Below, piece by piece: positions 20,481 to 31,872 of a stretch of DNA of 42,793 bases. The notes below the pieces were generated by a model that worked only from the letters and a program-made list of their open reading frames with translations, searched no databases and was not told the origin of the DNA. Position numbers and translations under genes: made by a program. The DNA lies in NCBI GenBank assembly GCA_015680685.1, contig MNCI01008611.1, positions 138,293-181,085 on the forward strand. The letters run 5' to 3'. The number at the start of each line of letters is the position of its first letter. The stretch's first letter is position 1. Source of the DNA: Gnetum montanum (Eukaryota > Streptophyta > Gnetopsida > Gnetales > Gnetaceae).

Positions 20481-21195
20481 GTTAGTAGTCAAGTAGCGAA
20501 ACTCTTGTAGTCTCTTTGAAAGTTAGAGTATTTTCTAAGTGCCCGCAACAGGAGGTCTAAGTGTGGATAGATATTTATTTGAGCATTGTGTACCTGAGCA
20601 CACCTTGTGTACAGCAATAAAGACAAGCTCTTTGATTCATCCTTGCAGCACTTGAGATTTGTTTTCTTACGCATTTCTTTTATTTTATTTTCTTATGCAT
20701 TTATTTTATTTTATGCACTTTACATTTCTATTATTAGCATAGAAATTCTTTTTGATTAATTAAGAAAATTGTTAAATTACACAGGCATGACCACTTTGAG
20801 CATGCGTGTAATGCTTGGTAACCCAGTAACGATTAACATTTGGTAATCCCAGTAGTGTTGCACTGGTTCAGGATGTGTACGGCAAGTGGGAACGGATGCT
20901 GGTGTTAGGATTAGTTAGAACTTAGTTAATGAGTAGTTAAGTTAAATTAGTCACTTAGTTACCTCTCTCCTCCCCTAATAGCGTAGGACATAAAAACATA
21001 AAAGCTATAAAAATCATATGTCTCAAGCTTACTTAATCATACAATCATGACATATAGGTAAGCTTGGGAAGACAATGATCAACCAACCCATCCTTGTTCC
21101 ACAAGGGTGCATAAGCACTTAGTCCTTGGAATTCAACCGGATTGTGTGTGAAACACTTGTATTTGTATGGTTCGGCAAACCTCACTACTCCTCAT
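20481..21195 (+). repeat. 5' LTR of copy D, U3 and TATA missing
   Basis: It matches the D 3' LTR only from TTAGTAGTCAAGTAGCG onward. The first about 209 bp (TGATGAG end, U3 repeats and TATA box) are absent. AATAAA is at 20626-20631. The 3' end reads CTCCTCAT before the primer site and lacks the final CA. This copy could not have been transcribed from its own LTR in its present state. Confidence 0.85.
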
Positions 21196-21213
21196 TGGTG
21201 CTGTTGCCAAGGA
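21196..21213 (+). promoter_or_regulatory. Primer binding site of copy D (decayed tRNA-Asp type)
   Basis: TGGTGCTGTTGCCAAGGA. It differs from the tRNA-Asp complement at four of 18 bases, all C-to-T or G-to-A changes, as expected from decay of methylated cytosines. Confidence 0.75.
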
Positions 21214-21330
21214 CTTAGTTGTTTGTACGCTAACTAAAACATAGGAAATCATTTACATTGTTGGAACGAACCCTTAGGGTTGGTTGAGAAAATAATAAAC
21301 AATAATACATTGCACATTGAATAGATAAGT

Positions 21331-23720
21331 ATGTCTCCTTCATACAAAAGAGCCTCACTACCTAGGTCTAAAATAGGAAATAGTCGGCGGTGTAATACAC
21401 ATGATGTTGATCCACCAGTTCCTCAACAAGTTCGAGTGGTATATATTCATCTTGATGAGTATATACTAGACTTCACCTTTATCCTCCATCAAGATGAACA
21501 ACTGCGTTGGCAAGACTTAGAAGGTAACATAGTGTTACCTCCTGATTGTTTAGTCTCGAGCATGCTTCTTTGTGCTCTCACATGAATTGGCATGCCACAC
21601 TTACACGCATAATACATTGTGTAAGAATATGACTTGAGAGAATACCATCCCATAGAGGCACAATGTCAAAGGAACTTGCAACAGGAGAGACATCATAAGT
21701 CTTTGAAGGGTAAGTGGTCCTAGGATGCCCCACATGTCTTGAATGAGGATGATGAACCTACCTTAGGCAGTTGCCCACACAATGATGTTTTTCCCCATGA
21801 ATTTGGCCAAGGGGTTGTGTATCAGAACCTTTATTCCACTATTCATAACCTAGGTTCTGATACCCAAGAGCACAAAGGATTTGAAAAAAGGACACGAACT
21901 CATGATAAAGGTGGACATTCTGATCATAATCGTGATCAGGGTTGAGACCGCAGAAGAGAAGGTAGCAGAAACCATCATGGTGACGGTTCATCATCTCCTT
22001 CACCCTCTCCTTCAATATTCGGATGCAGTCATAAAGAAAAAGACCATGGGGATAAAGGTTGACAAAGTGGAAGTCATAGACAAAATAGCTAGGAAAGGGA
22101 ACGAGGGCACTTTAGAGAGTCACAACATAGAAGAAGGGAAAGTAGGGAACAACGTAGGCATCATAGATGCCATGGATGAGAAGATCATGATGAACCCCTC
22201 CTCACTATTCAAAGTATGTTGGACATAAATGAGGCTATTAGAATTCTAACAAGGCATCAAAAATATAGTAGGATTAAGAGATTAGATATGAACAACATCC
22301 CACGATTTGAAGGGGGATACAATATTGATTCTCAGAATCATTTACAAGCATTCCATGATGTGTGTGCCTTACAGAACATAGAGAACGAATGGTAAAATCT
22401 TAAGTCATTCCCATGAACATTAGTTAAAGAAGCAGAAAGCTAGTATTAGAATCCATTTGTAGGTGGAGTACTATGTTAGAACTATTTAATGACATGTACC
22501 AAACGTACACCTGAGTGTCTAACTTGCGAAAGCAAATCCAAGGCTGGAAATAAGGAGGATGTGAACCCTTGGATGTTGCCATGGGCTGATACTATGCACT
22601 GTTACATCGTTGTCCTAGCCATTGTTATTCACAAAGGGATCAACTGCGCCATCTCGTGGATGGGCTTAGGCATGAAACAAGAAGAACCCTTGGGACTTGT
22701 GCCCAAGGGAGACTATTCAAGCTTAGGTCCCATCAAATTCAAAGACTATTGGAGCAAGTTGTGAAGGAAGAAGGTGAGCTATGGAAGAGAGAAAGTGCGG
22801 AAGAGTATAACTGAGATCCTTTCCTTTAGAAGAAGGGAGTAAGATTTTGTGAGGATGAAGAAGAGTCATCACTCAAAGAGATGGTGAATAGGAAAACTTT
22901 GCCTATCCAAAAGATGACATCAGAAGTTTCGACAAAGGTAGACCAAATGTGGGATTCCCTAGACAATAGATTTCAAACTGTTCTTAAAATAGTAGAGGAG
23001 TTTAGAGAGCAAGGTAAAGAAAGAGGCTAAACATGCACATAGCAAGGGGAAGGGCAAAGTTGCCATCATTGAAGAGGTTGTGGATTCGAAAATAGACAAT
23101 GATAGTGGATGCGAGATATGTTAATATGACCATCCTAAGGAATGTTGCCCTATAATCTCATATCTACAGGAGTCTAGGGTGTATGCACTCAACTCATGAT
23201 TAAACAAAAGGCAAACACCCCAAAGGTTACCTTATCCTTAAGGTAACCCAAGGTAGTTCCACCAACCCTTAACATATTATCCTAGTGGAACTACACCACA
23301 ACCGATTAAGCAATATCAATAGTGGTAGCATCCACAATCATGGGGAATGCCACCACCAAGGCAATAGTATCCTTATAGGTAACGTGACCCATATGGATAT
23401 TACATGTAGCAGCCAATCTCCCCACGTGACTGTACTGGTCATGTCACTCTTCAACCTCACTACCAAGCCTATGAGTATTATGGGACTCCCTCTTCTAGAG
23501 GTGATATTCTACAAGCATATCATCCTTCTCATTAGATTGCATCTCTTCCACCAATAGCTCCACTACCACCTGTTCTTGCAATGCAAGGTGAAATCCCTAC
23601 CCAGCTGTAGCAACGTAACACCATGAGGGTTATTAACTTTCAACTTACTATTGGTTCCAACAACCACATGAAGAAAAGACCTTTCTTTAAAACCAATGGT
23701 TCAACCAAGCCCTTGTAATC
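21331..23720 (+). pseudogene. gag of copy D
   Basis: It begins at ATG 21331 with MSPSYKRASLPRSK. The N-terminal block VVYIHLDEYILDFTFILHQD lies at about 21439-21498. The Ser/His/Arg-rich linker follows (THDKGGHSDHNRDQG, then RRREGSRNHHGDGSSS-like). The core IPRFEGGYN is at about 22295. A charged region leads to the Cys-His motif at 23110-23145, which has a stop in place of the residue after CEIC, then a Pro/Gln-rich tail. There are many stops and at least one frame change in the core: the open frame at 22489-22764 is out of the gag frame. Confidence 0.82.
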
Positions 23721-23859
23721 ACAAGTGGTTGATTCCTTAAATGCCTTAGTATCAATCAAAACTTTAGAGTCCCCTTTAACCCAATCACCACACTCAACGC
23801 ATACGGTCATGCTAACACATGTTGTCACCAATTGGATGAAAGCTGGCCACCTTCCCAGG

Positions 23860-24410
23860 AAATTCTATGATCCTAGGAGTCCTCTAATATACTTACAAAT
23901 CATTGGAAATGTGCCGTGAAAGGCTCTTTTGGATTCAGGTTCCAGTGTCAACTTGATTTCTCAAGAAATGTACAAGGCTTGGAACTTGCCTCCATTGAAA
24001 AAGAGCAACATCCATCTAGAGTTGGCCGACGAGTCCATCATTGTCCCATTGGAACTAGTGGAAGACATTGTTACCACTGTTTGTGGGTGGTCGTACCCAG
24101 CTGACTTCCTAGTGATTCAGGTAAACAATGATAAGGGGGACTTCCCAATCATAATGGGAAGAGGATGACTAAGCACCATTGATGCATGCCTAGGGATCCA
24201 TGATCTTTTCCTTAGAAATATCAAAGAAAAATACATTTGGAAAGATCAAGAAGAAGAAAGGTCCATGCATTGCATACAGTGACATAGGATATAATTGCAT
24301 GTAGAGATCATGGTTTGTGCAAAGTTTAGCATTACCTACATGCAATCAGTGTGCACAAGTGATTAACATACAAAGATGCCTGTATGCAGTAGCCATATGA
24401 TAGGAAGACA
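23860..24410 (+). pseudogene. Aspartic protease of copy D
   Basis: The active site is intact: Asp-Ser-Gly at 23932-23940 within LLDSGSSVNLISQEMYKAW. ELVEDIVTTVCGWSYPADF and VIQVNNDKGDFPIIMGRG follow. A stop at 24166-24168 replaces the Trp seen in GRAWLSTIDAC of the other copies, and frame changes follow near 24210. Of the four protease copies it has the cleanest catalytic block but a short open length (23929-24168). Confidence 0.8.
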
Positions 24411-24529
24411 CCCAGTGGCTGACAGCTGACCAAGAAAGCAATTCACTCATATGCATGAAACCAACTGAGGGTTTGACTTGTGCTTACATTGATAGCATAG
24501 ATGCATTAGAACAAGTCCACTATTAACTT

Positions 24530-24951
24530 CCAAGCCTTAACCTTGAAAATATCAATTGGGGGAAGTTGGAAATCCCTGAGAAATTTAAGCAAGATCCCCT
24601 TGAGCTGAAACCATTACCCACTAGTATGGAATACACGTTCTTTAAAAATGGAAAACTAGTAATTATCAATGCTAAGCTTGCTTCCTAATAGAAAGAAGAA
24701 CTGCTAAAGGTAATAAATAAATTGCTGAAAGCCTTCGCTTGGTCATATCTCGAATTAATTGGAATAGATCCTAGGATATGCCAACATAGAATTTACACTG
24801 ACCCATCCATGAAGCCTTGAAGACAACCATAGAGGTGATTGAACCCTAAGTTGAAGCAAGTAGTTAAGAAGGAAATCGAACAACTTCTCAAGGTTGGGTT
24901 CATATATCCCATTACTAATAGTGAATGGGTTAGCCCCTTAGTTATTGTGCC
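24530..24951 (+). pseudogene. RT of copy D, part 1 (before the solo LTR)
   Basis: The segment between protease and the RT palm: WGKLEIPEKFKQDPLELKPL, then YSYPEL-like and PRICQHRIYTDPSMKP-type remains. These lead to FIYPITNSEWVSPLVIVP at about 24898-24951. The frame is cut exactly at Pro by the LTR that starts at 24952 and resumes at 25746 with KKRCKWRVCIDFRLLN. Several stops are present (for example after MKP near 24818). Confidence 0.75.
24947..24951 (+). repeat. Target site duplication of the solo LTR (left copy)
   Basis: GTGCC here and ATGCC at 25741-25745 flank the solo LTR. The one difference is a transition. The uninterrupted copy E has ATGCC at the same RT codons. Confidence 0.85.
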
Positions 24952-25740
24952 TGATGAGTGGTGAGGTACCCCTACACTCAACCATATGAATATGAGTGTT
25001 ACACGCACGATCCATTTGAACTCCAAGGACTAAGTGCTTACACGCCTTATGGAACACTTGAGGTTAATTAGTCGCTGTCTTCCCAAGCTCACTTCTATTT
25101 GTCATGGTTGTATGGTTAAGTGAACTTGAGGTACATGATTTTTATGTCTTTTATGGTTTTATCGCCTATGCTAAGAGGGGAAAGGATGAAGAGACTAAGT
25201 AACTAACTTTCACTAACTAGGCTTTAATTGTCCTAGCATCAGTATCCGTTCCCACTTGCTGTTCACACCTTGAACCAATGCAATGCTACTGGGATTAGCA
25301 AACGGTATTCATTACTGGGATTACCAAGCGTAACGCACGTGCTCGAAGTAGTCGTACTTAATGCACTTAACTATGAGAGTTGAGGGTTGAGAGAGATTAA
25401 TTCCTTAAGGAAGCATTTAAACGTTTAACAATAATTAAATTCCTATTTAGCTTAGTCCATATGTTGCAACGTTTATCCAAAAGTTCATCCTTATTGCCAT
25501 ACACAATTATGTGCTCAGGTACATAATTTCTTGAATAAAGATCCGTTCACTTTGGGACTTCTACTGTGGGCACATGGAAATTATTCTAACTCTAGAATCA
25601 TAAAATGGCAAGAGTTTGGCTAAGGTCTAGATCTAGATGGATAAACAAGGGAGAGCTGCCTCTTATTTATAGAATTGGCGATGGGCTGCGATATCGCATA
25701 CGTGATATCGCAGGGCTCGACGCGATATCGCATCCCATCA
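24952..25740 (-). repeat. Solo LTR (U3 palindrome type) inserted in copy D RT
   Basis: A 789-bp LTR on the minus strand, starting TGATGGGATGCGATATCGC and ending CACTCATCA. No primer site or polypurine tract adjoins it, and RT sequence continues on both sides, so the rest of the element was removed by LTR-LTR recombination. TATAAATA is at 25664-25671 (minus). U3 keeps the clearest GCGATATCGC copies after those of copy A. Confidence 0.92.
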
Positions 25741-26470
25741 ATGCCTAAAAAGAGATGCAAATGGAGGGTGTGCATAGATTTTAGGCTACTAAATATGGAA
25801 ACATCCAAAAATGACTTTCCATTGCCATTTGTCGACCAAGTCTTAGAAACCATCACAGGGCATCGCTATTATAGTTTTTTGGATGGATATAGTGGATATA
25901 ACCAAATACAAATAGTCCTAGAAGACCATGCCAAGACTACGTTCACCAATCCTTAGGGAATGTTTGCATACAAATAGATGTCGTTTGGCTTGTGCAATGC
26001 CCCTGCAACATTTCAATGACTTGTTCTAGGCATATTCCAATAGCATATAGGGAATGGTGTGGAGGTCTTTATGGATGACTTCTTCACTTATGAAGAAAAC
26101 TTTGATCAAACCTTGGACTGGTTGGAGCAAGTGTTAAAAAGATGTGTAGAAACCAATTTGAGGCTCAACTAGTAGAAAAGCCATTTGATGATCCAAGAAG
26201 GCGTAGTATTAGGGCACAAAATCTCACACATAGGGATAGAGGTAGACCTTGAGAAAATCAAAATTATCCAAGGAATTACCTATCAACCAGAAATTGTTAA
26301 AGATATTTGGTCATTCCTTGGACATACTGGCTATTATAGGAGATTTATTGAGAACTTTTCAAAGGTTGACAAACCATTGGTGGAATTAACGAAAAAGGAC
26401 GTACCTTTCAAGTGGACCAGGGAATGCGAATTAAGTTTCCAATATTTGAAACAAAAGCTAGTAGAAACAC
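25741..26470 (+). pseudogene. RT of copy D, part 2 (after the solo LTR)
   Basis: CKWRVCIDFRLLNMETSKND, DQVLETITGHRYYSFLDGYS and YNQIQIVLEDHAKTTF are open from 25675 to 25956, which includes some LTR sequence at the start. A TAG at 25975-25977 lies between FAYK and MSFGLCNAPATFQ. The catalytic FMDD box is at 26068-26079. The open frame 26185-26556 holds KIIQGITYQPEIVKDIWSFL and GHTGYYRRFIENFSKVDKPL. It retains the main catalytic residues but has at least five stops. Confidence 0.85.
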
Positions 26471-26785
26471 CCATTCTACAAGCTCCTGACTGGTCCAAAC
26501 CATTTCATATCATGACTGACACATCCAACTATTCTTTAGAAGTTGTACTTACATAGTTAGATGACCAAAAGCATCATTATTACATCCACTGTGCAAGTAG
26601 AAGTATCACTGGTGCACATCTTAACTACACTACCATAGAGAAAGAATTAATGGTTGTTGTATTTGCACTAGAAAAGCTTAGACACTATGTATTGGGATAT
26701 AAAGTATATATACATACTAATCATAGTCTAATCTGATTCCTCATGAATAAGCCAATGGTAAGCCCTTGTATCATACGATGGCTTG
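26471..26785 (+). pseudogene. RNase H of copy D, first part
   Basis: PILQAPDWSKPFHIMTDTSN holds the first catalytic Asp. Stops follow at VVLT*LDDQ and SLI*FLMN. The domain is cut at 26786 by copy E, after ...PCIIRWLV. It resumes at 36478 with the LQEFN block. The codon for Arg in IIRW is CGA here, but TGA (stop) in C and E. Confidence 0.8.
26781..26785 (+). repeat. Target site duplication of copy E (left copy)
   Basis: GCTTG, repeated at 36473-36477. Copy C has a single GCTTG at this point in its RNase H gene (within TGGCTTGTAATTTT). This proves that copy E inserted into copy D. Confidence 0.95.
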
Positions 26786-27420
26786 TGATGAACCACAATA
26801 TCTGGACTGCGATATCGTGTCTACGACATTGGGTTCGTGATATCGGATCCAACCATGCGATGTCAAATACCTGATATTGGGGCCTGTCTCCTCACCTATA
26901 AATAAGAGGTGGCACCCTTGGTTTTCACATTAGATAGTTAGTCCCTTAGCCGAACTCTTGCCATTTTTCCCTCCAGAGTTAGAATTATTTATGCGTGCCC
27001 GCAGTAGGAGTCATGGAGTGAATGAATCTTTATTTGAGCATTGTGTACCTGAGCACACTTTGTGTATGGTAATAAAGATAAAATTTATGATAAACCTTGT
27101 AGCATTTAGAATAGATTAATTAGCATTAATTATTATTTAATGCTTTTCTAGTTGATTAATGGTTTCTCTTACCCTACAACTCTCTTAGTTAAATACACTC
27201 AGTGCGATCGCTTTGAGCATGCATGTAGTGCTTGGTAACCTAGTAACGATTAACGTTTGGTAATCCTAGCAGCGTTGCACTTGTTCAAGATATGTACGAC
27301 AAGTAGGAATAGATACTGGTGTTAGGAGTAATTAGAACTTAGTTAATGAGTAGTTAAATTAGATTAGTTATTTAGTTATCTCTCTCCCCCTCCTTACTAG
27401 TGCAAGATATAAAACACATA
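26786..27420 (+). repeat. 5' LTR of copy E (incomplete at a sequence gap)
   Basis: TGATGAACC start, palindrome-type U3 with GCGATATCGTG and TGATATCGGATCC, TATAAATA at 26897-26904 and AATAAA at 27071-27076. The 3' part (about the last 200 bp) is lost in the N run that follows. Confidence 0.9.
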
Positions 27421-27442
27421 NNNNNNNNNNNNNNNNNNNNNN
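27421..27442. other. Assembly gap (22 N)
   Basis: In copy D the distance between the same flanking words (20991-21000 and 21272 onward) leaves about 270 bp that should lie here. It would include the LTR end, primer site and leader. The N length is therefore not the true gap size. Confidence 0.9.
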
Positions 27443-27497
27443 CCTTAGGGTTGGTTAAGGAAAAGATAATAGTACATTGCACACTGAACAAGAAAAA

Positions 27498-29935
27498 ATG
27501 TCTTCTTCTTCGCACAAAATCACTTTACCACCTAGGACTAATACAAGAAGAAATCAGGGACATAATACACATGAAATTGATCCACCAATCCCTCAACAGT
27601 TTCATGTGGTATATATTCATCTCGATGAATATGTACCTGACTTCACCTTTCTTCTCCATCAAGATGAACAACTACATTGGTGTGACTTAGAAGGTAACAT
27701 AGTATTACCTTTTTATCATTTAGTCCCAAGTATGCTTCTTCGTGCTCTCACAAGAATAGGCATGCAACACTTACATGTAGAATATGTTGTGCAGGACTAT
27801 GCTTCAAGAGACTATCATCCCACAGAGGCACAACATCAAAGGGATTTGCAATAGGAGAGACACCATAAGTCTTTGAAGGGAAAATGGTCCAAGGATGCCC
27901 CCCACATTTTAAGCAAAATTGAGGGTGATGAACCTACCTTAGGTATTCGTCCACATAACAATGTTCCTCCCCTTGACTTTGGTCAAGGGGTTGTGTATTA
28001 GAACCTTCATTCTACTATTCATAACCCAGGTGCTAATACCAATGGACACAAAGTGTCTGAAAAAGGAACAAGAACACATGACAAAGGTGGGCATTCTAAT
28101 CACAATCGTGATCGAGGCAAAGACCACTAAAGAGAAGGTAGCAGACACTATCATGATGGTAGTTCTCCTTCTTATTCACCTTCATCATCTCCTTCACCCT
28201 CTCCTTTAGTGTTCGGATGCAGGCATAGAGAAAAAGATCATGAGGATAAGGACAAGAAAAGTGGAAGTCACAGATAAAACAGTCAAGACAAAGGACAAGG
28301 GTACTCTAGGGAATCATGACATAGAAGAAGGATGAGTAGGCAATAGCATAGGCATCATAGATGCTACAAATGAGAGGATCATGATGAATCCCTACTTGCT
28401 ACTTGAAGCATACTAGACATAATTGAGGCTGTGAGAGTTCCAACAAGGCACCAAAGAGATAGTAGGATCAAGAGGTTAGACATGAATAACATCCCATGAT
28501 TTGAAGGGGGATATAATGCTGATCCTCAAAATCACTTACAAGCATTTCATGATACGTGTGCCTTGTAAAACATAGAGAATGAGTGGGAAAAACTTAAGTT
28601 GTTCCCATGGATACTAAGATGGTACTGGTCCTTAGAACCAGAATTCATTTGTAGGTGGAGTACTATGTTAGAATTATTCAATGATAAGTACCAAATGTAA
28701 TCTTGGGTGTCTAACATGTGAAAGCAAATCCAAGGATGAAAACAAGGAAGTCATGAACCCTTGGATGCTACCATGGGATGTTATTATTCACTATTACATC
28801 ATTGTCTTGGCCATGCTTATTCGTAGCAAGATCAACTACACCATCTTGTAGATGGGCTTAGGCATGAAATGGGAAGAACCCTTGAGACTTGTGCCCAAGG
28901 AAGGTTATTTTAGTTTAGATCCCATCAAATTCATAGACTACTCGAGCAAGTTGCTAAGGAAGAAGGTGAGCTATGAAAGAGAGAAAGTGTAGAAGAATAT
29001 AACCAAGATCCTTACCTCTAGAAGAAGGGAGTAAAATTTTGTGAGGATGAGGAAGAGTCACCACTTGAAGAGATGGCGAATAGGAAAACCTTGCCTATCC
29101 AAAAGTTAACATCAGAAGTATCGACAAAGGTAGACCAAATGTGGGACTCCCTAGATAGTAGGTTTCAAACTATTTTCAAAATAGTAGAGGAGTCTAGAGA
29201 GCGAGGTAGTAATCATGACAAAAGAAAAAAGAGAGAAGTGGAAAATGCACGTAACAAGGGTAAGGGAAAAGTTGCTATTATTGAAGAGGTTGTGGACTCA
29301 GATACAGATGATGATAGTGGATATGAGATATGTCGATATGACCATCCTAAGGGATGTTTCCCTGTGATCTCACATCCGCAGGCATCTGGGATGTATGCAC
29401 TTAATCCATGATTAAACAAATGGCAAACATCCCAATGGTTACCTTATCCCCAAGGTAACCCAAGGCAGTTCCACCAACCTTTAATGTATTATCTAGGTGG
29501 AAATCCATCACAACCAGTTGAGCAACATCAATAGTGGTGACACCCATAATCATGGGGAATGCCATCACCAAGGTAACAATATCCTTATTGGCAACTTGAC
29601 CCATATGGATATTATATGCAATATCCAATCTCTCCACGTAACTCTGTTGGTCACGTTACTCCTCAACATCACTACCAAGCTTGCGAGTACTATAAGACTC
29701 CCTCTCCTAATGACAATATTCCACAAGTGTACCATCCTGCAAATCTTGCCACATCTCTCCCACCAATAGCTCCATTACCACCTACTCCAGCAATGCAAGG
29801 TGAACTCCTTGCTCAGCCACAACAATGCAATGCTACAAGGGTTGTTAATCCTCAACCTACTATTGGTTTTGACAACCATATTAAGAACAAATCTTTCTTC
29901 AGAACCAACAATCCAATAAAGCCTTTGTAACCACA
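27498..29935 (+). pseudogene. gag of copy E
   Basis: It starts at ATG 27498 (MSSSSHKITLPPRTNTRR). The N-terminal block VVYIHLDEYVPDFTFLLHQD lies near residue 37 and is open to residue 118. The Ser/His/Arg linker (SPSSSPSPSPLVFGC) follows, then the core (FEGGYNADPQNHLQAF at about 28502-28549). A charged, coiled-coil-like region (29073-29411, KVDQMWDSLDSRFQTIF) carries YEICRYDHPKGCFP at 29322-29363, where the first Cys is Tyr. The Pro-rich tail 29616-29930 has PPIAPLPPTPAMQGELLAQP. There are about twenty stops, many of them one transition from the codon in a sister copy. Confidence 0.85.
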
Positions 29936-30515
29936 AGCGGTTGAGTCTTTGGACGTCTCTATATCAAACGAAGCTTCAAAGCCCCCTTCAAGACTAACAC
30001 CACATTCAACGCATATGGTCATGTTAACACATGCTGTTATAAATTAGATCAAAGCTTTCCATCTTCCTAGGAAATTCTTTGATCCTGGGAGTCCCTTGAT
30101 ATATCTACAAATTGCTGGGAATGAGCCATGCAAAGCTCTGTTGGATTCAGGTTTCGGTGTCAACCTAATATTCCTAGAAATGTATAAGGCCTGGAACCTA
30201 CCTTCATTAAGAAAGAGAAACATCCATTTAGAGTTGGTCGACCAATCCATCATTGTTCCCTTGTGATTAGTGGAGGACGTTGTTACCATTGTTTGTGGAT
30301 GGTCGTATCTAGCTGACTTCCTAGTGATTCAAGTGAACAACAGTAAGGGGGACTTCCCAATCATAATGGGAAGGGCATGGCTAAGCACTATCGATGTGTG
30401 CCTAGGAATCCATGATCTTTCCCTAGAAATATCTAAGAAAAATACTTTTGAAAAGATCGAGAAGAAGAAAGTTCCATACATCGCATGCAGTGACACAAGG
30501 TGTAATTGCATGTAG
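29936..30515 (+). pseudogene. Aspartic protease of copy E
   Basis: It is in frame with gag. SPLIYLQIAGNEPCKALLDS leads to the active site Asp-Ser-Gly at 30144-30152 (DSGFGVNLIFLEMYKAWNLP). One stop breaks VPL*LVED at 30264-30266. The open part 30270-30515 holds FLVIQVNNSKGDFPIIMGRA and WLSTIDVCLGIHDLSLEI, then KKVPYIACSDTRCNCM. The catalytic residues look normal. Confidence 0.82.
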
Positions 30516-30739
30516 AGATCATGGGTTGTGCAAAGTTTAACATTGCTTGCATGCAATTAGTGTGCACAAGTGATCAATATACAAAGGTGCCTATATGCAG
30601 TAGCCACACAATAAGAAGACACCTAGTGGTTGACAGCTGATCAAGAAAGCAGCTCACTTATATGCATGGAACTAACTGAGGGTTTGACTTGTGCTTACAT
30701 AGATAACGTAGATGCATTAGAGCAAGTCCACCACCAACT

Positions 30740-31872
30740 TCGAAGTCCTAACCTCGAAAAAATCAACTGGGGGAAGTTGGAAATTCCTAAGAAATTTAAA
30801 TAGAAGCCCCTAGAGCTAAAATCATTGCCCACTGGTATGGAGTACAGGTTCCTTAATAATGGAAAATTGGTAATCATCAACGAAAAACTTGCTTTGCAAC
30901 AAAAAGAGAGTCTGCTAAAGGTAATAAACAAGTGGCCAAAAGCCTTCACCTGGTCATATCCAGAATTAACTGCAATAGATCCTAAAATATGCCAACGTAG
31001 GATTTGCATTGACTCCTCCATGAAGTCTCAAAAACAACCACAAAGATGATTGAACCCAAAGTTGAAGCAAGTAGTAAAAGAATAAATTGAACAGCTTCTA
31101 AAGGATGGGTTCATATACCCCATTGTTGATAGTAAAAGGGTTAGCCCCTTAGTAATCATGCCTAAAAAGGGAGGCAAATGGGGGATGTGCATAGATTTTA
31201 GGCTACTAAACATGACAACATTCAAGGATCACTTTCCATTTCCATTTGTTGACCAAGTCTTAGACACAACTGTAGGGAATTGCTATTATAGTTTTTTGGA
31301 TGGATATAGAGGATACAACCAAATACAAATAGCCCTAGAAGACCAAGCCAAAACTACATTTACTAGTCCTTGGGTAATGTTTGCATACAAATAAATGCCG
31401 TTTGGCTTGTGCAATGCCTCTGCAATATTTCAACGCTTAGTTCTAATCATATTCTAGTAGTAGATAGGAAATGGTATGGAAGTCTTTATGGATGACTTCT
31501 CCACTTATGGAGAAAACTTTGATCAAGCCTTGTATCGGTTGGAGCAAGTGTTGAAAAGATGTGTAGAAACTAATTTGAGGCTCAACTGGCAAAAAAACCA
31601 TTTGATGGTCCAAGAAGGCATAGTACTTGGGTATAAAATATCACATACAGGGATAGAGGTAGACCTTGAGAAAATCAAATTCATCCAAGGAATTACCCAT
31701 CAACTAGAAACTATCAAAGACATTCGGTCATTGCTTGGACACACTGGCTACTATAGAAGATTCATAGAGAACTTTTCAAAGATTTCCAAACCATTGGTAG
31801 AGCTAACGAAAAAGGACATACACTTCGAGTGGACTAGGGAATGCGAACTAGCTTTCCAAACTCTAAAATAGA
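30740..31872 (+). pseudogene. Reverse transcriptase of copy E
   Basis: MEYRFLNNGKLVIINEKLAL and WPKAFTWSYPELTAIDP form the run-in (30825-31049). 31158-31394 holds CIDFRLLNMTTFKDHFPFPF, SFLDGYRGYNQIQIALEDQA and KTTFTSPWVMFAYK, then TAA at 31392-31394. MPFGLCNASAIFQ follows. The catalytic FMDD is at 31485-31496, in the long open part 31476-31871 (RLEQVLKRCVETNLRLNWQK and GHTGYYRRFIENFSKISKPL). The active-site residues are present. About seven stops remain, three of them consecutive just before IGNGMEVFMDD. Confidence 0.88.

Noticed and set aside
20103-20492. 129-codon minus-strand frame in the GC-rich patch as a real gene
   Set aside because: GC-rich DNA is open by chance more often. The start overlaps LTR sequence and I recognise no domain, so it is reported only as an unexplained patch.
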